This document shows, piece after piece, positions 54,179-63,292 of a stretch of 64,000 nt of DNA. Positions within the stretch are counted from its first letter, which is position 1. Each line of letters begins with the position of its first letter. The position numbers and the translations under genes are program-made. The notes beneath the pieces were generated by a model, which searched no databases, had not been told where the DNA came from, and saw only the letters and a program-made list of their open reading frames with translations. The stretch covers positions 372,001 to 436,000 of the forward strand of contig NZ_FXZC01000004.1 of assembly GCF_900169275.1 (NCBI RefSeq), written 5' to 3'. The stretch comes from Brevibacterium casei CIP 102111. Lineage in GTDB: Bacteria; Actinomycetota; Actinomycetes; Actinomycetales; Brevibacteriaceae.

Positions 54179-56071
54179 TCAGAAGCAGTAGTGGCCTTCG
54201 GTGTATCCGAACGTATGAACGTCGCCGTTGGCAAGGAGGAGGCTGTCTTCAACGGTCCAGGTGTGCCCATGTGCGCCACGCACCTGCACGAAATTGAAAC
54301 GGTCAGCGGAATAGATCCGAGCTCCAAGTCCGACGAGCCGCTTCTGCAGCTCGGTGTCCTCGCCCAGCGTTCGTTCCGCGAACGGATTGTCCAGCAGCGT
54401 TGATCTCCTCGCCATCAGTGTCGGGCCCATGACGAGGTCCGTGTATCGGTGCTCACGCTCCGGGAATCGCAGAATCACGAGGTCTCGTCCCCGCATATGG
54501 AGATAATGGGCCTGCTTGCCGACGAGGTCGGCGGCAGAGTACCGCAGTGCGGCCAGCTGGTCGGAAAGGTAGTGATCGCCGTAGACATCGTCGTCATCCA
54601 TCTTCGCGACGACATCTCCGGAAGCTGCCGCAATTCCCTGATTGAGGCACACGCCAAGCGTCAGGTCGGCAGCGGCCGTGACGATCTGCAGATTCTCGAT
54701 ACCCAAGTCTCCTGCCTGAGCACGCAAATCCATGGGTGGTTCGAAACCGTGAGTGACTAGAACGAGTTCCTTGTCGGAATGGACCTGTCGGGAGTGCGTC
54801 TCGAGGATCTGCCTGAGGTGGTCCGGACGATTCGTCGAAACGACAGCCGAGACAGAGGTCGAGAACGGCGAGCTATGGGGGATATTGAGTGCATCCATCA
54901 CTGTCATGGCCCGATGAGAGTAGGTATGTTCTGACCATATGCGTCGCTGAGCGAGGTGGACAGTGTGATTGCGCAGCTCGGGGCTGCGCACCAGCGCCCG
55001 AAGCGTCCACTCGGCGTCTTCGACGGTCTCCGGTTGGGCCACTTCCGTTACGGGAAAGAATGCCTTAGTTGCGGCGCTGGGAGTTGACACGACAGGTGTT
55101 CCTGCCGCTGATATCTCGAAGATCCGGCGCGCGCACATGCTTGGCGAGTCCGTCACTGAATTGACGTTGAGGAACACCTTGTAGTGCTTGTAGGCGGTGA
55201 GCAGGTTGCGGTACGGGAGTGATCCGACTACTCGATCCGCCAACGTTCCCGGAAACTGGTACCGCTCGTCATCGCCGAGGAAACGAGAGAAGATCTCGAG
55301 GCCATGAGCCATGCGACCCGACACGGCCTCGGCGGCTCCCAACAGCAGATCCATCTGCTGGCGGCGCTCGGGGTATTTGTGCGCGAAGTACATTCCGGCG
55401 AACGCAATGTCTCGAGCCGCGAAGTTCTTTGCAGAACGGGACGGATTGTGAATGGCCGGTTGGGCAGCGAATGGAAGAGATGCCACACGATCGTGTCCCA
55501 GCGCGGCCTTGTATCGGGGGACGAGTCGAACATCGCTGGTGAAAACGACATCGCAGAGCTCAGCAAGCGGAAGGAAATCCTCGAAATGCGGAGGGTCCTC
55601 CTTGTTCCAGAACACGCTCGGCAGCCCGCGACGTCGACACTCTGAGAGAAGTTCGACGATCTCGTGGCTCGGCCCCGACGGCCCTGTGAGCTTGTACTTC
55701 CAGTCGCCGGAATTGCCGTTCCATGCGGCCTCGATGAAGACGAAGTCCAACTCGTCGAGTTGCTCTGACCATCGATCGGTGGAGAGAGTGGTCGTCGACC
55801 ATTCGTAGCCGAAGCTCTGTAAGGAGAATTCGTCGAGGATGACGCCGACTCTCACATCACCGAAGACAGGGGGGCGGTTGGCCACAGGTGCGGGCGGAAA
55901 CAACTCAGCGAGGACATCGTCCGACAGGCTGCCCGTGGCCACCTTCGACGGCGTCTGGACTGCCCCCTGCGCAATCGAACGCCGACGTGCCCACGTCGTA
56001 AACTGTCGGGTGCCGCCCTTCCTCAGGTGCCACAATGCTGTGCGCAGAGTTCGAAGAGGCGTGTTCGCCAA
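54179..56071 (-). CDS. CgeB-like plus GT2 fusion glycosyltransferase (paralogue)
   Basis: A 630-residue protein with the same two-domain order as the product of 50694-52871. The GT-B/CgeB part has VGVILDEFSLQSFGYEW, VFWNKEDPPHFEDF, LPFAAQPAIHNPSR and SMCARRIFEISAAGTPVVSTP. The GT2 part has VSAVVSTNRPDHLRQIL, VAKMDDDDVYGDHYL and the closing HTWTVEDSLLLANGD. It lacks the N-terminal membrane helices and starts with a basic region. It is encoded on the opposite strand, facing its paralogue across the rhamnosyltransferase-like gene, so an inverted duplication followed by divergence is likely. Confidence 0.82.
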   Translation of the reverse strand: MANTPLRTLRTALWHLRKGGTRQFTTWARRRSIAQGAVQTPSKVATGSLSDDVLAELFPPAPVANRPPVFGDVRVGVILDEFSLQSFGYEWSTTTLSTDRWSEQLDELDFVFIEAAWNGNSGDWKYKLTGPSGPSHEIVELLSECRRRGLPSVFWNKEDPPHFEDFLPLAELCDVVFTSDVRLVPRYKAALGHDRVASLPFAAQPAIHNPSRSAKNFAARDIAFAGMYFAHKYPERRQQMDLLLGAAEAVSGRMAHGLEIFSRFLGDDERYQFPGTLADRVVGSLPYRNLLTAYKHYKVFLNVNSVTDSPSMCARRIFEISAAGTPVVSTPSAATKAFFPVTEVAQPETVEDAEWTLRALVRSPELRNHTVHLAQRRIWSEHTYSHRAMTVMDALNIPHSSPFSTSVSAVVSTNRPDHLRQILETHSRQVHSDKELVLVTHGFEPPMDLRAQAGDLGIENLQIVTAAADLTLGVCLNQGIAAASGDVVAKMDDDDVYGDHYLSDQLAALRYSAADLVGKQAHYLHMRGRDLVILRFPEREHRYTDLVMGPTLMARRSTLLDNPFAERTLGEDTELQKRLVGLGARIYSADRFNFVQVRGAHGHTWTVEDSLLLANGDVHTFGYTEGHYCF

Positions 56072-56264
56072 GGCCCGTCCGCCTTTCGTCGGTGCCGCGG
56101 AGCCGAATCCGCTTGGATGTCGCGTTCGTCACGAAACCAGTGTCGTGGCCGTTGCCTTCAAGTAGCTGTTGCATCGCATTTGTCGCAACTTGCACTTATT
56201 CAATGTGCAGTCGCTCGTTAGCCGATGAGTCATCGCTCACCATTGTGTTTCAGCCGGGTAATGA

Positions 56265-58376
56265 ATGCATTCACCTCCAATAGTACAATCAGGTGGTCGG
56301 GTGAAGCCGACCGGTACCATGCGGATGAGTACGCCAACGCAGGTGGAAAGTCCCACAGATATCAGTTGCCCGAGTGAAATGAGGAATGTGGGAAGCACGA
56401 TCAGGCCCGACGCCTCTCGCACCCGTTTCGCCAAGAATATGCTGGCAGTCGTCCGTTCTCTGGCAGACGGGTTGATCTTTGCTTTCCTTGTCTGCGCGAT
56501 GACGCTGTTCAGGTTCGACTTCCACCTTGCTCAGATCAATCTCGCTGGGATGATCGTCTGTGCAGGGATAGGCCTGATCGTGTTTCTCGTTTGCGGACCG
56601 CTCGCGATCTATCGGGGTCGGTACCACGAGGGTTCATCTGACCAGTTCGCCGCGATTGCGGGCACAGTCGCCCTCGGTGTCGGTCTCATGTGGGTGGCCG
56701 AATTCCTCTTCGCGTCTCGTCTCCTCATACCCACCAGTGTTCCGATCGCAGCGGGCGCGCTCATGGTGGTCGTCAAGAGCCTGGAGAACTGGGTGCGGCG
56801 AAACCGCAGGCAGCGAGCCCGCTCCGGCTCTCGTTCGTCGAAGCCTGCACTGATCATCGGCGCCGGGACCCTGGGGATGCGGGCACTGGACATGATCGCC
56901 GAGGACCGCAGCGGCGAGTATTCCGCCGTCGGACTCCTCGACGATGATCCCAACAAACGCCATCTTCGCTACAACGGAATCCGTGTACTCGGCGCGTTGT
57001 CGGATATCGCCGACCAGGTCGACAGAACGGGTGCGACGGTCGTCATCATTGCCATCGCGGACTTGCCGCCAGAAGATCTCCAACGAATCGCTGCCAACCT
57101 CGATGGTCGACCAGTCGAGATCAAAATCCTCCCCACGCTGGCAGAGGCTGATCTGACTCGACACGATACTCCAGCCGCCGCAGTCGCGGATCTCCGGTCA
57201 AGGAACTTCAGGGACGTCAGTCTCGAAGACCTCATCGGGCGGAAACCGATCTCGACTAACCTCGATGACATCTCCTCAGCGATCTCCGGTCGAGTAGTCC
57301 TCGTAACCGGAGCGGGAGGGTCGATCGGGTCTCAGCTGTGCAAACAGGTGGCGAGATTCGAGCCCACCCGACTCGTCATGACCGACCGCGACGAGTCCGG
57401 GCTCCACGCCACACAGCTCGGCCTCGAAGGTTCAGCACTCCTGACCAGCGACGATCTCATACTCGGTGATCTCAGAGACGCAGCTTTCATCGATGCGCTT
57501 GTGGCGGAGACCAAGCCGGACATCATTTTCCACGCGGCGGCGTTGAAGCACCTGACTTTCCTCGAGCGCTTTCCGGAAGAGGCAATCCGCACCAACGTCG
57601 GAGCGAGCTTGGACCTGCTCAAAGCGGCCGTGGCGAACGATGTCGAGTCTTTCGTTCACATCTCCACCGATAAGGCCGCAAACGCAATGTCCGTACTCGG
57701 ACGGACGAAGTTCTCCATCGAGCGAGCAGTCGCCTCTGTGGCGGCCGCCACAGGACGCAGGTACATGTCGGTGAGGTTCGGCAACGTGCTCGGGTCGCGA
57801 GGTTCCGTGCTCGAGACGTTCGTTGCCCAGGTGGCAGCCGGCGATCCGGTCACCGTGACCGACCCAGAGGTCACGCGGTACTTCATGACTGCAGACGAAG
57901 CGTGCGAACTGGTGCTGCAAGCGGCAGCAATCGGTAATCCAGGTGAGACACTGGTCCTTGACATGGGTGTGCCGATCAAGATCGATGACCTGGCCAAACG
58001 TGTGATCGCGCTGAGCGGTCGCTCGGATGCTCGCGTCATCTACACCGGATTGCGCCCGGGTGAGAAACTGTCCGAGGCGCTACTGTCCCCAGGAGAAGAG
58101 GACGTCCGCCCGGTCCATCCCCTGATCACGCAGGTGCGCATCCTGCCTGTGAACATCTCTGATCTCGCCACGCTCGTCGAACATGCCCGTGACGCCAGCG
58201 CCTACTCGCGAAGGTCCGAACTCAGCCTCGAACTGTCACGAATCCTCGACCCCTCTGACGAGCTATATCCGGCAGCTTACGGCGCTTCCCCGAGCGCTCA
58301 GACCGAATCCCCATCTGACATCGCGGTCCTCTCCCCATCCGAGGAGACACCGGGCTCAGGGGATTCGGGCAGATGA
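56265..58376 (+). CDS. CapD/FlaA1-type NDP-sugar 4,6-dehydratase/epimerase, membrane-bound
   Basis: Up to 703 residues; the exact start is uncertain (56265, 56319 or 56379 are possible ATGs and none has a strong Shine-Dalgarno site). Four N-terminal membrane helices (about 60-175) lead into a CoA-binding-like Rossmann domain (ALIIGAGTLGMRALDMIAE), then the SDR domain with VLVTGAGGSIGSQLCKQVARF, FHAAALKHLTFLE, the active-site HISTDKAANAMSVLGRTK and VRFGNVLGSRGSV. Such proteins convert UDP-GlcNAc to a 4-keto-6-deoxy sugar, the first step toward QuiNAc, FucNAc or bacillosamine residues. It overlaps the WecA-like gene by ATGA and starts a five-gene coupled run. Confidence 0.88.
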   Translation: MHSPPIVQSGGRVKPTGTMRMSTPTQVESPTDISCPSEMRNVGSTIRPDASRTRFAKNMLAVVRSLADGLIFAFLVCAMTLFRFDFHLAQINLAGMIVCAGIGLIVFLVCGPLAIYRGRYHEGSSDQFAAIAGTVALGVGLMWVAEFLFASRLLIPTSVPIAAGALMVVVKSLENWVRRNRRQRARSGSRSSKPALIIGAGTLGMRALDMIAEDRSGEYSAVGLLDDDPNKRHLRYNGIRVLGALSDIADQVDRTGATVVIIAIADLPPEDLQRIAANLDGRPVEIKILPTLAEADLTRHDTPAAAVADLRSRNFRDVSLEDLIGRKPISTNLDDISSAISGRVVLVTGAGGSIGSQLCKQVARFEPTRLVMTDRDESGLHATQLGLEGSALLTSDDLILGDLRDAAFIDALVAETKPDIIFHAAALKHLTFLERFPEEAIRTNVGASLDLLKAAVANDVESFVHISTDKAANAMSVLGRTKFSIERAVASVAAATGRRYMSVRFGNVLGSRGSVLETFVAQVAAGDPVTVTDPEVTRYFMTADEACELVLQAAAIGNPGETLVLDMGVPIKIDDLAKRVIALSGRSDARVIYTGLRPGEKLSEALLSPGEEDVRPVHPLITQVRILPVNISDLATLVEHARDASAYSRRSELSLELSRILDPSDELYPAAYGASPSAQTESPSDIAVLSPSEETPGSGDSGR

Positions 58377-59410
58377 TCGTACTTCCACTGGTCGTCCTCA
58401 TCGTTGCCGCGGCAGCCACCGCGGTCAGTGGTCTCCTCGTTTTCCCTTTGCTGAAACGCGCGGGTGTCGTCGACGTGCCGTCTCACCGCTCTTCGCACAC
58501 AGAGGTCACGGTGAGAGGCGGGGGGATCGCCGTCGGATGCGGCGTGACAGTTGCAACTGTCGTCGCTATGGTCTGGAACGTTGTGGAGAACGGTGCCTAC
58601 GGTGTCGGTGGGATCCTCATGTCGATCGGCTTCTTGGTCCTCACCTGGTGCTATTCGGTGATCGGCATGAGCGATGATCTCGATTCCCTGCAGCCGATTG
58701 GGCGCTTGGCCGGCCAAGTTGTTCTCGCGCTGATCTTCAGCGGGTGCATTGCACTCGTTTCGACTCAAGGCGTGTCTCATGTCCTCGTCTTCGCCGTTGT
58801 CGGAGTCGTGACAGTCAACGCCGTGAATTTCGTCGATGGGCTCAACGGTTACGTCACTGGTTGGGCGGTTGTCACTGGAGCATGGTACGCGTTCGTCGGC
58901 GGGTGGAACGGACAGGGCGACGTCATGCTCCTCGCATTGGCTCTGACCGGTGCCGCGGCGGGATTCCTTCCATTCAATCTTGGCCAGGCCAAGGCATTCC
59001 TGGGGGACACGGGCAGCTACGGCATCGGAGCGGCAGTGTTTGCGATCGCGGTCTGGCTTTTTTCATCTGGAGTGCCGATCGTCGTCATCGTGGCACCACT
59101 TGTCTTCGTGTTCTTCGATGTTGGCTGCACTTTGGTGTGGAGGCTCTTCCAGGGCGAGAACGTACTCCTGGCCCACCGCAAACACATCTATCAGCGGATC
59201 GAACAGGCCGGGTGGTCTCATGGCACGGTCTCGCTTTTCCACGCCGCGCTCACTGTGCTGGCTTGCGTACTGGCGGTGCCCACTCTGCTGGCCGGCAATA
59301 CTGCGTCCACCTACCCATCGCATGTCTTCTGGGTCGCGTTGATTGCACTCTATGCTGTTGTGCCCTTCTGGCTCAGACGCCAAGAGGTGCGAACGGGAGT
59401 CCCCGCATGA
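58373..59410 (+). CDS. Undecaprenyl-phosphate sugar-1-phosphate transferase (WecA/TagO-type)
   Basis: A 345-residue polytopic membrane enzyme that starts glycan assembly by moving a sugar-1-phosphate from a UDP-sugar to undecaprenyl phosphate. Family motifs are DVPSHRSSHT, GMSDDLDSL, VNAVNFVDGLNG, KAFLGDTGSYGIG and the cytoplasmic AHRKHIYQR. It is coupled to the dehydratase upstream and the GT4 gene downstream by ATGA overlaps. It probably uses UDP-GlcNAc or the 4,6-modified sugar made by the upstream enzyme. Confidence 0.93.
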   Translation: MIVLPLVVLIVAAAATAVSGLLVFPLLKRAGVVDVPSHRSSHTEVTVRGGGIAVGCGVTVATVVAMVWNVVENGAYGVGGILMSIGFLVLTWCYSVIGMSDDLDSLQPIGRLAGQVVLALIFSGCIALVSTQGVSHVLVFAVVGVVTVNAVNFVDGLNGYVTGWAVVTGAWYAFVGGWNGQGDVMLLALALTGAAAGFLPFNLGQAKAFLGDTGSYGIGAAVFAIAVWLFSSGVPIVVIVAPLVFVFFDVGCTLVWRLFQGENVLLAHRKHIYQRIEQAGWSHGTVSLFHAALTVLACVLAVPTLLAGNTASTYPSHVFWVALIALYAVVPFWLRRQEVRTGVPA

Positions 59411-60675
59411 GAATTCTCCTTTTGTCGCACTACTACTGGCCCGAAGTCGGCGCTCCGCAGCGTCGGTGGAGCACGATGGTCAGCCACCTCATCGGCAGAG
59501 GTCACCAAGTCGTCGTTGCCGCTCCTCATCCGCATTATCCGTACACCCGCCGGGACGAGTTCTTCGAGTCGACGGTCGGTCGGCTTCGACGGCGGGTCAA
59601 AGCACGCCTTGGCGGAACCTGGGACATAGGTCAGTTCGGTGAAAGAATCATTCGGGTCCCTTACCTCCACGGAGGCACGTCCATGACGCGCCAGATGCTC
59701 GATCAGTCCGTGGCAGCGGCTGGTGCGATCACTGCAGTCCTTCGTCGGATGCGAGGGCCACACCGCCCAGACGTCGTCATCTCCACGACACCAGCTCTGC
59801 CGACTCTCCTGGCGGGGGATTTCGTCTCTCGAATGCTCAAGGTTCCGCACATCGCTGAGATTCGCGACGCATGGCCGGACCTCATCCACGAACTCTCGCT
59901 CGTGACCAACGCCGCTGGGCGGTACCTTCCCCTAACCATCACCGGGCCACTCGAAGACACCGTTCTGCCGACGTATCTCACACGGGCTCAGCGCCGGGCG
60001 GCGGCCGTCATAGTGACGACAGAAAGTTTCTGCGAAAGGCTTCGACACCGCGGTATCAACGCAGCGGTGGTGAGAAGCGGCGTAAGCGGAGCGGAGATCG
60101 AAACCGATACGTATGAACAGCCTTCCGCGCTTGAGAAGGGACCCGGAGCCAATCTGCTGTACGTCGGGACCGTGGGGCGATCGCAGGACCTTGCGTCGGC
60201 GATTCGCGCCTCGGTGCGAGTGCCCGGTGTGCGACTGCGCATCGTGGGCGACGGCGCAGACAAAGCCGAACTCGTCTCGTTGAGCGCCAGCCTCCGTGCG
60301 GGTGTCGAGTTCTTCCCCCAAGCGGTGGAAAGCGAACTTGCCTCACACTGGGACTGGGCCGATGCTGGATTGGTCTCCCTCGGCGACGTTCCTGCCCATA
60401 CGCGCACGGTTCCCTCGAAACTGTATTCGCTCATGGTCAGGCGAGTTCCCATACTCGGAATTGTGGCCGGAGAAGCCGCCGAGATCATTAAGATCAACGG
60501 CGCAGGGCGAGTAGCCCGGCCCGGAGACATCGAATCGATCGCTGAGTCGATGTCCGCTTTCGCCGAGGCCGATGTCCGACCGAGCGAGCGCGCTCGAGAG
60601 TGGACAATCGAGAACGCTTCGGTCGAGGTCATGGGAAGAGAGTACGAACGGATTCTCAAGGAGGTGTGTCGATGA
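59407..60675 (+). CDS. GT4 glycosyltransferase (WbuB-like)
   Basis: A 422-residue GT-B enzyme beginning MRILLLSHYYWPEVGAPQRR followed by HLIGRGHQVVVAAPHPHYP, typical of WbuB-like GT4 enzymes. AEIRDAWPDL and LLYVGTVGRSQDLASAIRAS mark the inter-domain region, and VPSKLYSLMVRRVPILGIV is the donor-site helix. The ATG at 59407 overlaps the stop of the WecA-like gene. It likely adds the second sugar on the lipid-linked primer. Confidence 0.9.
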   Translation: MRILLLSHYYWPEVGAPQRRWSTMVSHLIGRGHQVVVAAPHPHYPYTRRDEFFESTVGRLRRRVKARLGGTWDIGQFGERIIRVPYLHGGTSMTRQMLDQSVAAAGAITAVLRRMRGPHRPDVVISTTPALPTLLAGDFVSRMLKVPHIAEIRDAWPDLIHELSLVTNAAGRYLPLTITGPLEDTVLPTYLTRAQRRAAAVIVTTESFCERLRHRGINAAVVRSGVSGAEIETDTYEQPSALEKGPGANLLYVGTVGRSQDLASAIRASVRVPGVRLRIVGDGADKAELVSLSASLRAGVEFFPQAVESELASHWDWADAGLVSLGDVPAHTRTVPSKLYSLMVRRVPILGIVAGEAAEIIKINGAGRVARPGDIESIAESMSAFAEADVRPSERAREWTIENASVEVMGREYERILKEVCR

Positions 60676-62414
60676 ACCTGGGGTTCCTCAGTCGTCAGGT
60701 AGTCAATGCCACGGCCACCACTTTGGCACACATCAACGAAGACCGAGTCTTCTTCGCGATGCAATTGGCCCGACGCCTCCCGAAGTCTGCGTCCAAGGCA
60801 GTGGGCGCGATTCTCTCGCGGATTCCGAAAGCCGCCAGCAGGGCCGCCGGTGCGTGGCTGCTCGGCCAGGAGACAGCAGCCAAGGCGATTGTCGCTGAGC
60901 ACGAAGCCGTCCACCCGACTCGGCTCCTCGGCGAGATCGCTCTCAACCTTGGGCTGGTCGATTCTGCCTCACGGATTGCCGAAGGGGTCTCGGGCGGTCA
61001 AGCACTTCGTTCAAGGATCCTCTGGACTGTGGGCAATGTCGACGCATCGATCGAGGCGCTGCCACCGGGACGCCGCCGAACGCGACTTGAGGCCGAACGA
61101 GCAACCCTCGCATCAGGTTGGTGGCCCCATCTCGATGCGTTTGTGACTGCGCGAGCATCGTCTCTACCACCGTCCAGTACGCATCCTTCCTCCATGCACG
61201 TGCTCACCAACTCGCTTCCTCACACGCGCTCCGGTTACGCCTACCGCAGTCACCTGATCCTCAGAACGCTTCAGGACTCTGGTCACTCGGTGATCGCCGC
61301 TACCCGTACGTCGTACCCCGTGACCATCGGTCGATTGGGGTCCGGTGCGGTTGAGTCAGTCGACGGCGTCGACTATCTCCGCCACGTTCCGTTGCTGCCA
61401 CCGTCAACGCCGACTGAGCGACTCCTCGGACAGGCCCGCTGGATCGCAGATGAAGCGGTGCGCAGAGACACCCGAATTCTGCATACGACCACCCACTACG
61501 TCAACGGGTTGATCACTGGAGCAGCTGCACGTGCCGTCGGTCTCCCGTGGGTCTATGAGGTTCGGGGTGTTCTCGAGGAGACTTGGGCCGCAGCCGGAGC
61601 CTCCTCGAAGGAACAGGCGTCAAGACGAACAAGCCAGCGATTCGCTCTGATGCGGGCGAAGGAGATCGAAGTCGCAAAACGGGCGGATGCCGTCATCACC
61701 TTGGGTGAGACCATGCGCGCGCACCTCATCGAAAACGGTATCGATGAGGACTCGATCACCGTTATTCCCAATTCGGTTTCCGAGGCCGTCGTCAGCGCGG
61801 ACGTCTCCCGGTCTCCCGCCGAGGTGAGGGCCAGTCTGGGACTTCCCACCGACGGAGTGTGGGTGGGCACGGCGGCTTCGATCGTCGGTTATGAGGGCCT
61901 TGACGATCTCGTCGAAGCCGTGCGCATCGCTCGTTCGAAGGGCATCGACCTTCGTCTGCTGGTGGCCGGCGATGGTGTGGCTTTGCCCGATCTTCGTGAA
62001 CGAGCCAACGTCCTCGGTGATGCGGCGGTATTCACCGGTCGCGTTTCGCAGAGTGCTGCTATCGACTACCAGCTTGCGCTGGACACCATTGTGGTTCCGC
62101 GTAAAGACACCCAGGTGTGCAGACTTGTTACACCTATCAAACCGATCGAAGCGATGGGGCTGGGCAGGCCCGTCGTCGTCTCAGACCTGCCGGCGCTGCG
62201 GGAAATGGTGCCGGAGGCAGCTGGCTTGCGGTCGGGTCCGGAGAATCCCCGGCAGTTGGCCGATACCCTAGCGGAGCTCGCCCTCGATTCGGACGCACGG
62301 GTGCGCTTCGGAAATAATGGACGGGAGTACGTACTGGCATCCCGACGGTGGAAGGACATCGGTCAACGATATGGTGAGGTCTACGCCCGAATCGTGGGAG
62401 CCGAAGCGAAGTGA
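60672..62414 (+). CDS. GT4 glycosyltransferase with extra N-terminal domain
   Basis: A 580-residue protein. The first 170 residues form an unrecognised helical, Ala-rich region. The GT-B fold begins at MHVLTNSLPHTRSGYAYRSH and continues with YEVRGVLEETWAA, VITLGETMRAHLIENGI, VWVGTAASIVGYEGLDDLVEA and VTPIKPIEAMGLGRPVVVSD, which holds the EX7E-like donor site. It is coupled by ATGA to the previous GT4 gene and by GTGA to the exporter permease. The N-terminal part could mediate docking with membrane partners. Confidence 0.87.
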   Translation: MNLGFLSRQVVNATATTLAHINEDRVFFAMQLARRLPKSASKAVGAILSRIPKAASRAAGAWLLGQETAAKAIVAEHEAVHPTRLLGEIALNLGLVDSASRIAEGVSGGQALRSRILWTVGNVDASIEALPPGRRRTRLEAERATLASGWWPHLDAFVTARASSLPPSSTHPSSMHVLTNSLPHTRSGYAYRSHLILRTLQDSGHSVIAATRTSYPVTIGRLGSGAVESVDGVDYLRHVPLLPPSTPTERLLGQARWIADEAVRRDTRILHTTTHYVNGLITGAAARAVGLPWVYEVRGVLEETWAAAGASSKEQASRRTSQRFALMRAKEIEVAKRADAVITLGETMRAHLIENGIDEDSITVIPNSVSEAVVSADVSRSPAEVRASLGLPTDGVWVGTAASIVGYEGLDDLVEAVRIARSKGIDLRLLVAGDGVALPDLRERANVLGDAAVFTGRVSQSAAIDYQLALDTIVVPRKDTQVCRLVTPIKPIEAMGLGRPVVVSDLPALREMVPEAAGLRSGPENPRQLADTLAELALDSDARVRFGNNGREYVLASRRWKDIGQRYGEVYARIVGAEAK

Positions 62415-63292
62415 GTGAAACCAAGAATCCGCTGGGCCTGACGTCGATTCCGTCGGTTTCGAGCGAGGGGCTTGTCCCGGTCGGCAAACGGACAAGCTTG
62501 CGCAGTTACCTGTCGAGCTTGTGGGACCGCCGGTACTTCATCATCGCCGAATCACGCGCGAAGATGTCGGGTTCGACTCGGAAGAACATCCTCGGTTTCG
62601 GATGGATGTTCCTCAACCCTCTGCTGTCTGTACTGGCATTCTGGTTCATCTTCGGGTTCATTCTCGAAACGTCAGACAAGATCGAGAACTTCCTTGGTTT
62701 CCTCGTCATTGGGGTTTTCTTCTTCCAGTACACGGGCAAGAGCATGACCGGCGGCACTGGCGCCATCCGTTCCGGAGCGTCGATGATCAAGGGATTTCAG
62801 TTCCCACGCGCGGCGTTGCCGATCTCGACGGTGGTGAGAAATCTCCTCGATTTCATTCCGAGCTTCGCCGTGATGGTTGTCCTACTCGCCGTTCTGCCAC
62901 CTCTGGAGACAATCACGTGGCGAGTGGTTCTCGTCATCCCGGTGATCGCACTGCAGACGATCTTCAATGTCGGCCTGGCCTGCCTGCTTGCACGGGTCGG
63001 CCACAAGATCCCTGACCTGAGCAACTTCATGTCGATCATCAGTCGCTTCTGGCTCTACGGATCAGGCGTCTTCTTCTCAATCGATGAGAAACTTGCAAAG
63101 TATCCCGAGCTGCTCGCTGTCATGCAACTCAATCCGATGCACTCGTTCCTTACTCTCGCCAGGGACTCTCTGCTCTATGGTGTCGACTCGCCCCTGTGGA
63201 TGTGGGCCAGCGCCATCCTATGGTCGTTCGGACTCCTCATCTTCGGATTCCTGTTCTTCTGGCGAGGGGAGGAGAGCTATGGTCGACTCTGA
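62411..63292 (+). CDS. ABC-2 polysaccharide exporter permease (Wzm/TagG-like), second
   Basis: A 293-residue permease starting at GTG 62411. It has six membrane helices (ILGFGWMFLNPLLSVLAFWFIFGFI; LGFLVIGVFFFQYTGKS; FIPSFAVMVVLLAVLPPL) and ends FFWRGEESYGRL like the first Wzm. SRFWLYGSGVFFSIDEKLAKYP matches the same position in the 45877-46737 protein. It overlaps the ATPase gene. Two exporters in one locus suggest two polymers, or a switch between them. Confidence 0.92.
   Translation: MSETKNPLGLTSIPSVSSEGLVPVGKRTSLRSYLSSLWDRRYFIIAESRAKMSGSTRKNILGFGWMFLNPLLSVLAFWFIFGFILETSDKIENFLGFLVIGVFFFQYTGKSMTGGTGAIRSGASMIKGFQFPRAALPISTVVRNLLDFIPSFAVMVVLLAVLPPLETITWRVVLVIPVIALQTIFNVGLACLLARVGHKIPDLSNFMSIISRFWLYGSGVFFSIDEKLAKYPELLAVMQLNPMHSFLTLARDSLLYGVDSPLWMWASAILWSFGLLIFGFLFFWRGEESYGRL

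Noticed and set aside
58744..59406. Upstream part of a 643-residue frame joined to the WbuB-like GT4
   Set aside because: This part is a shadow of the WecA-like gene; the GT4 fold begins exactly at the ATG at 59407, which overlaps the WecA-like stop.
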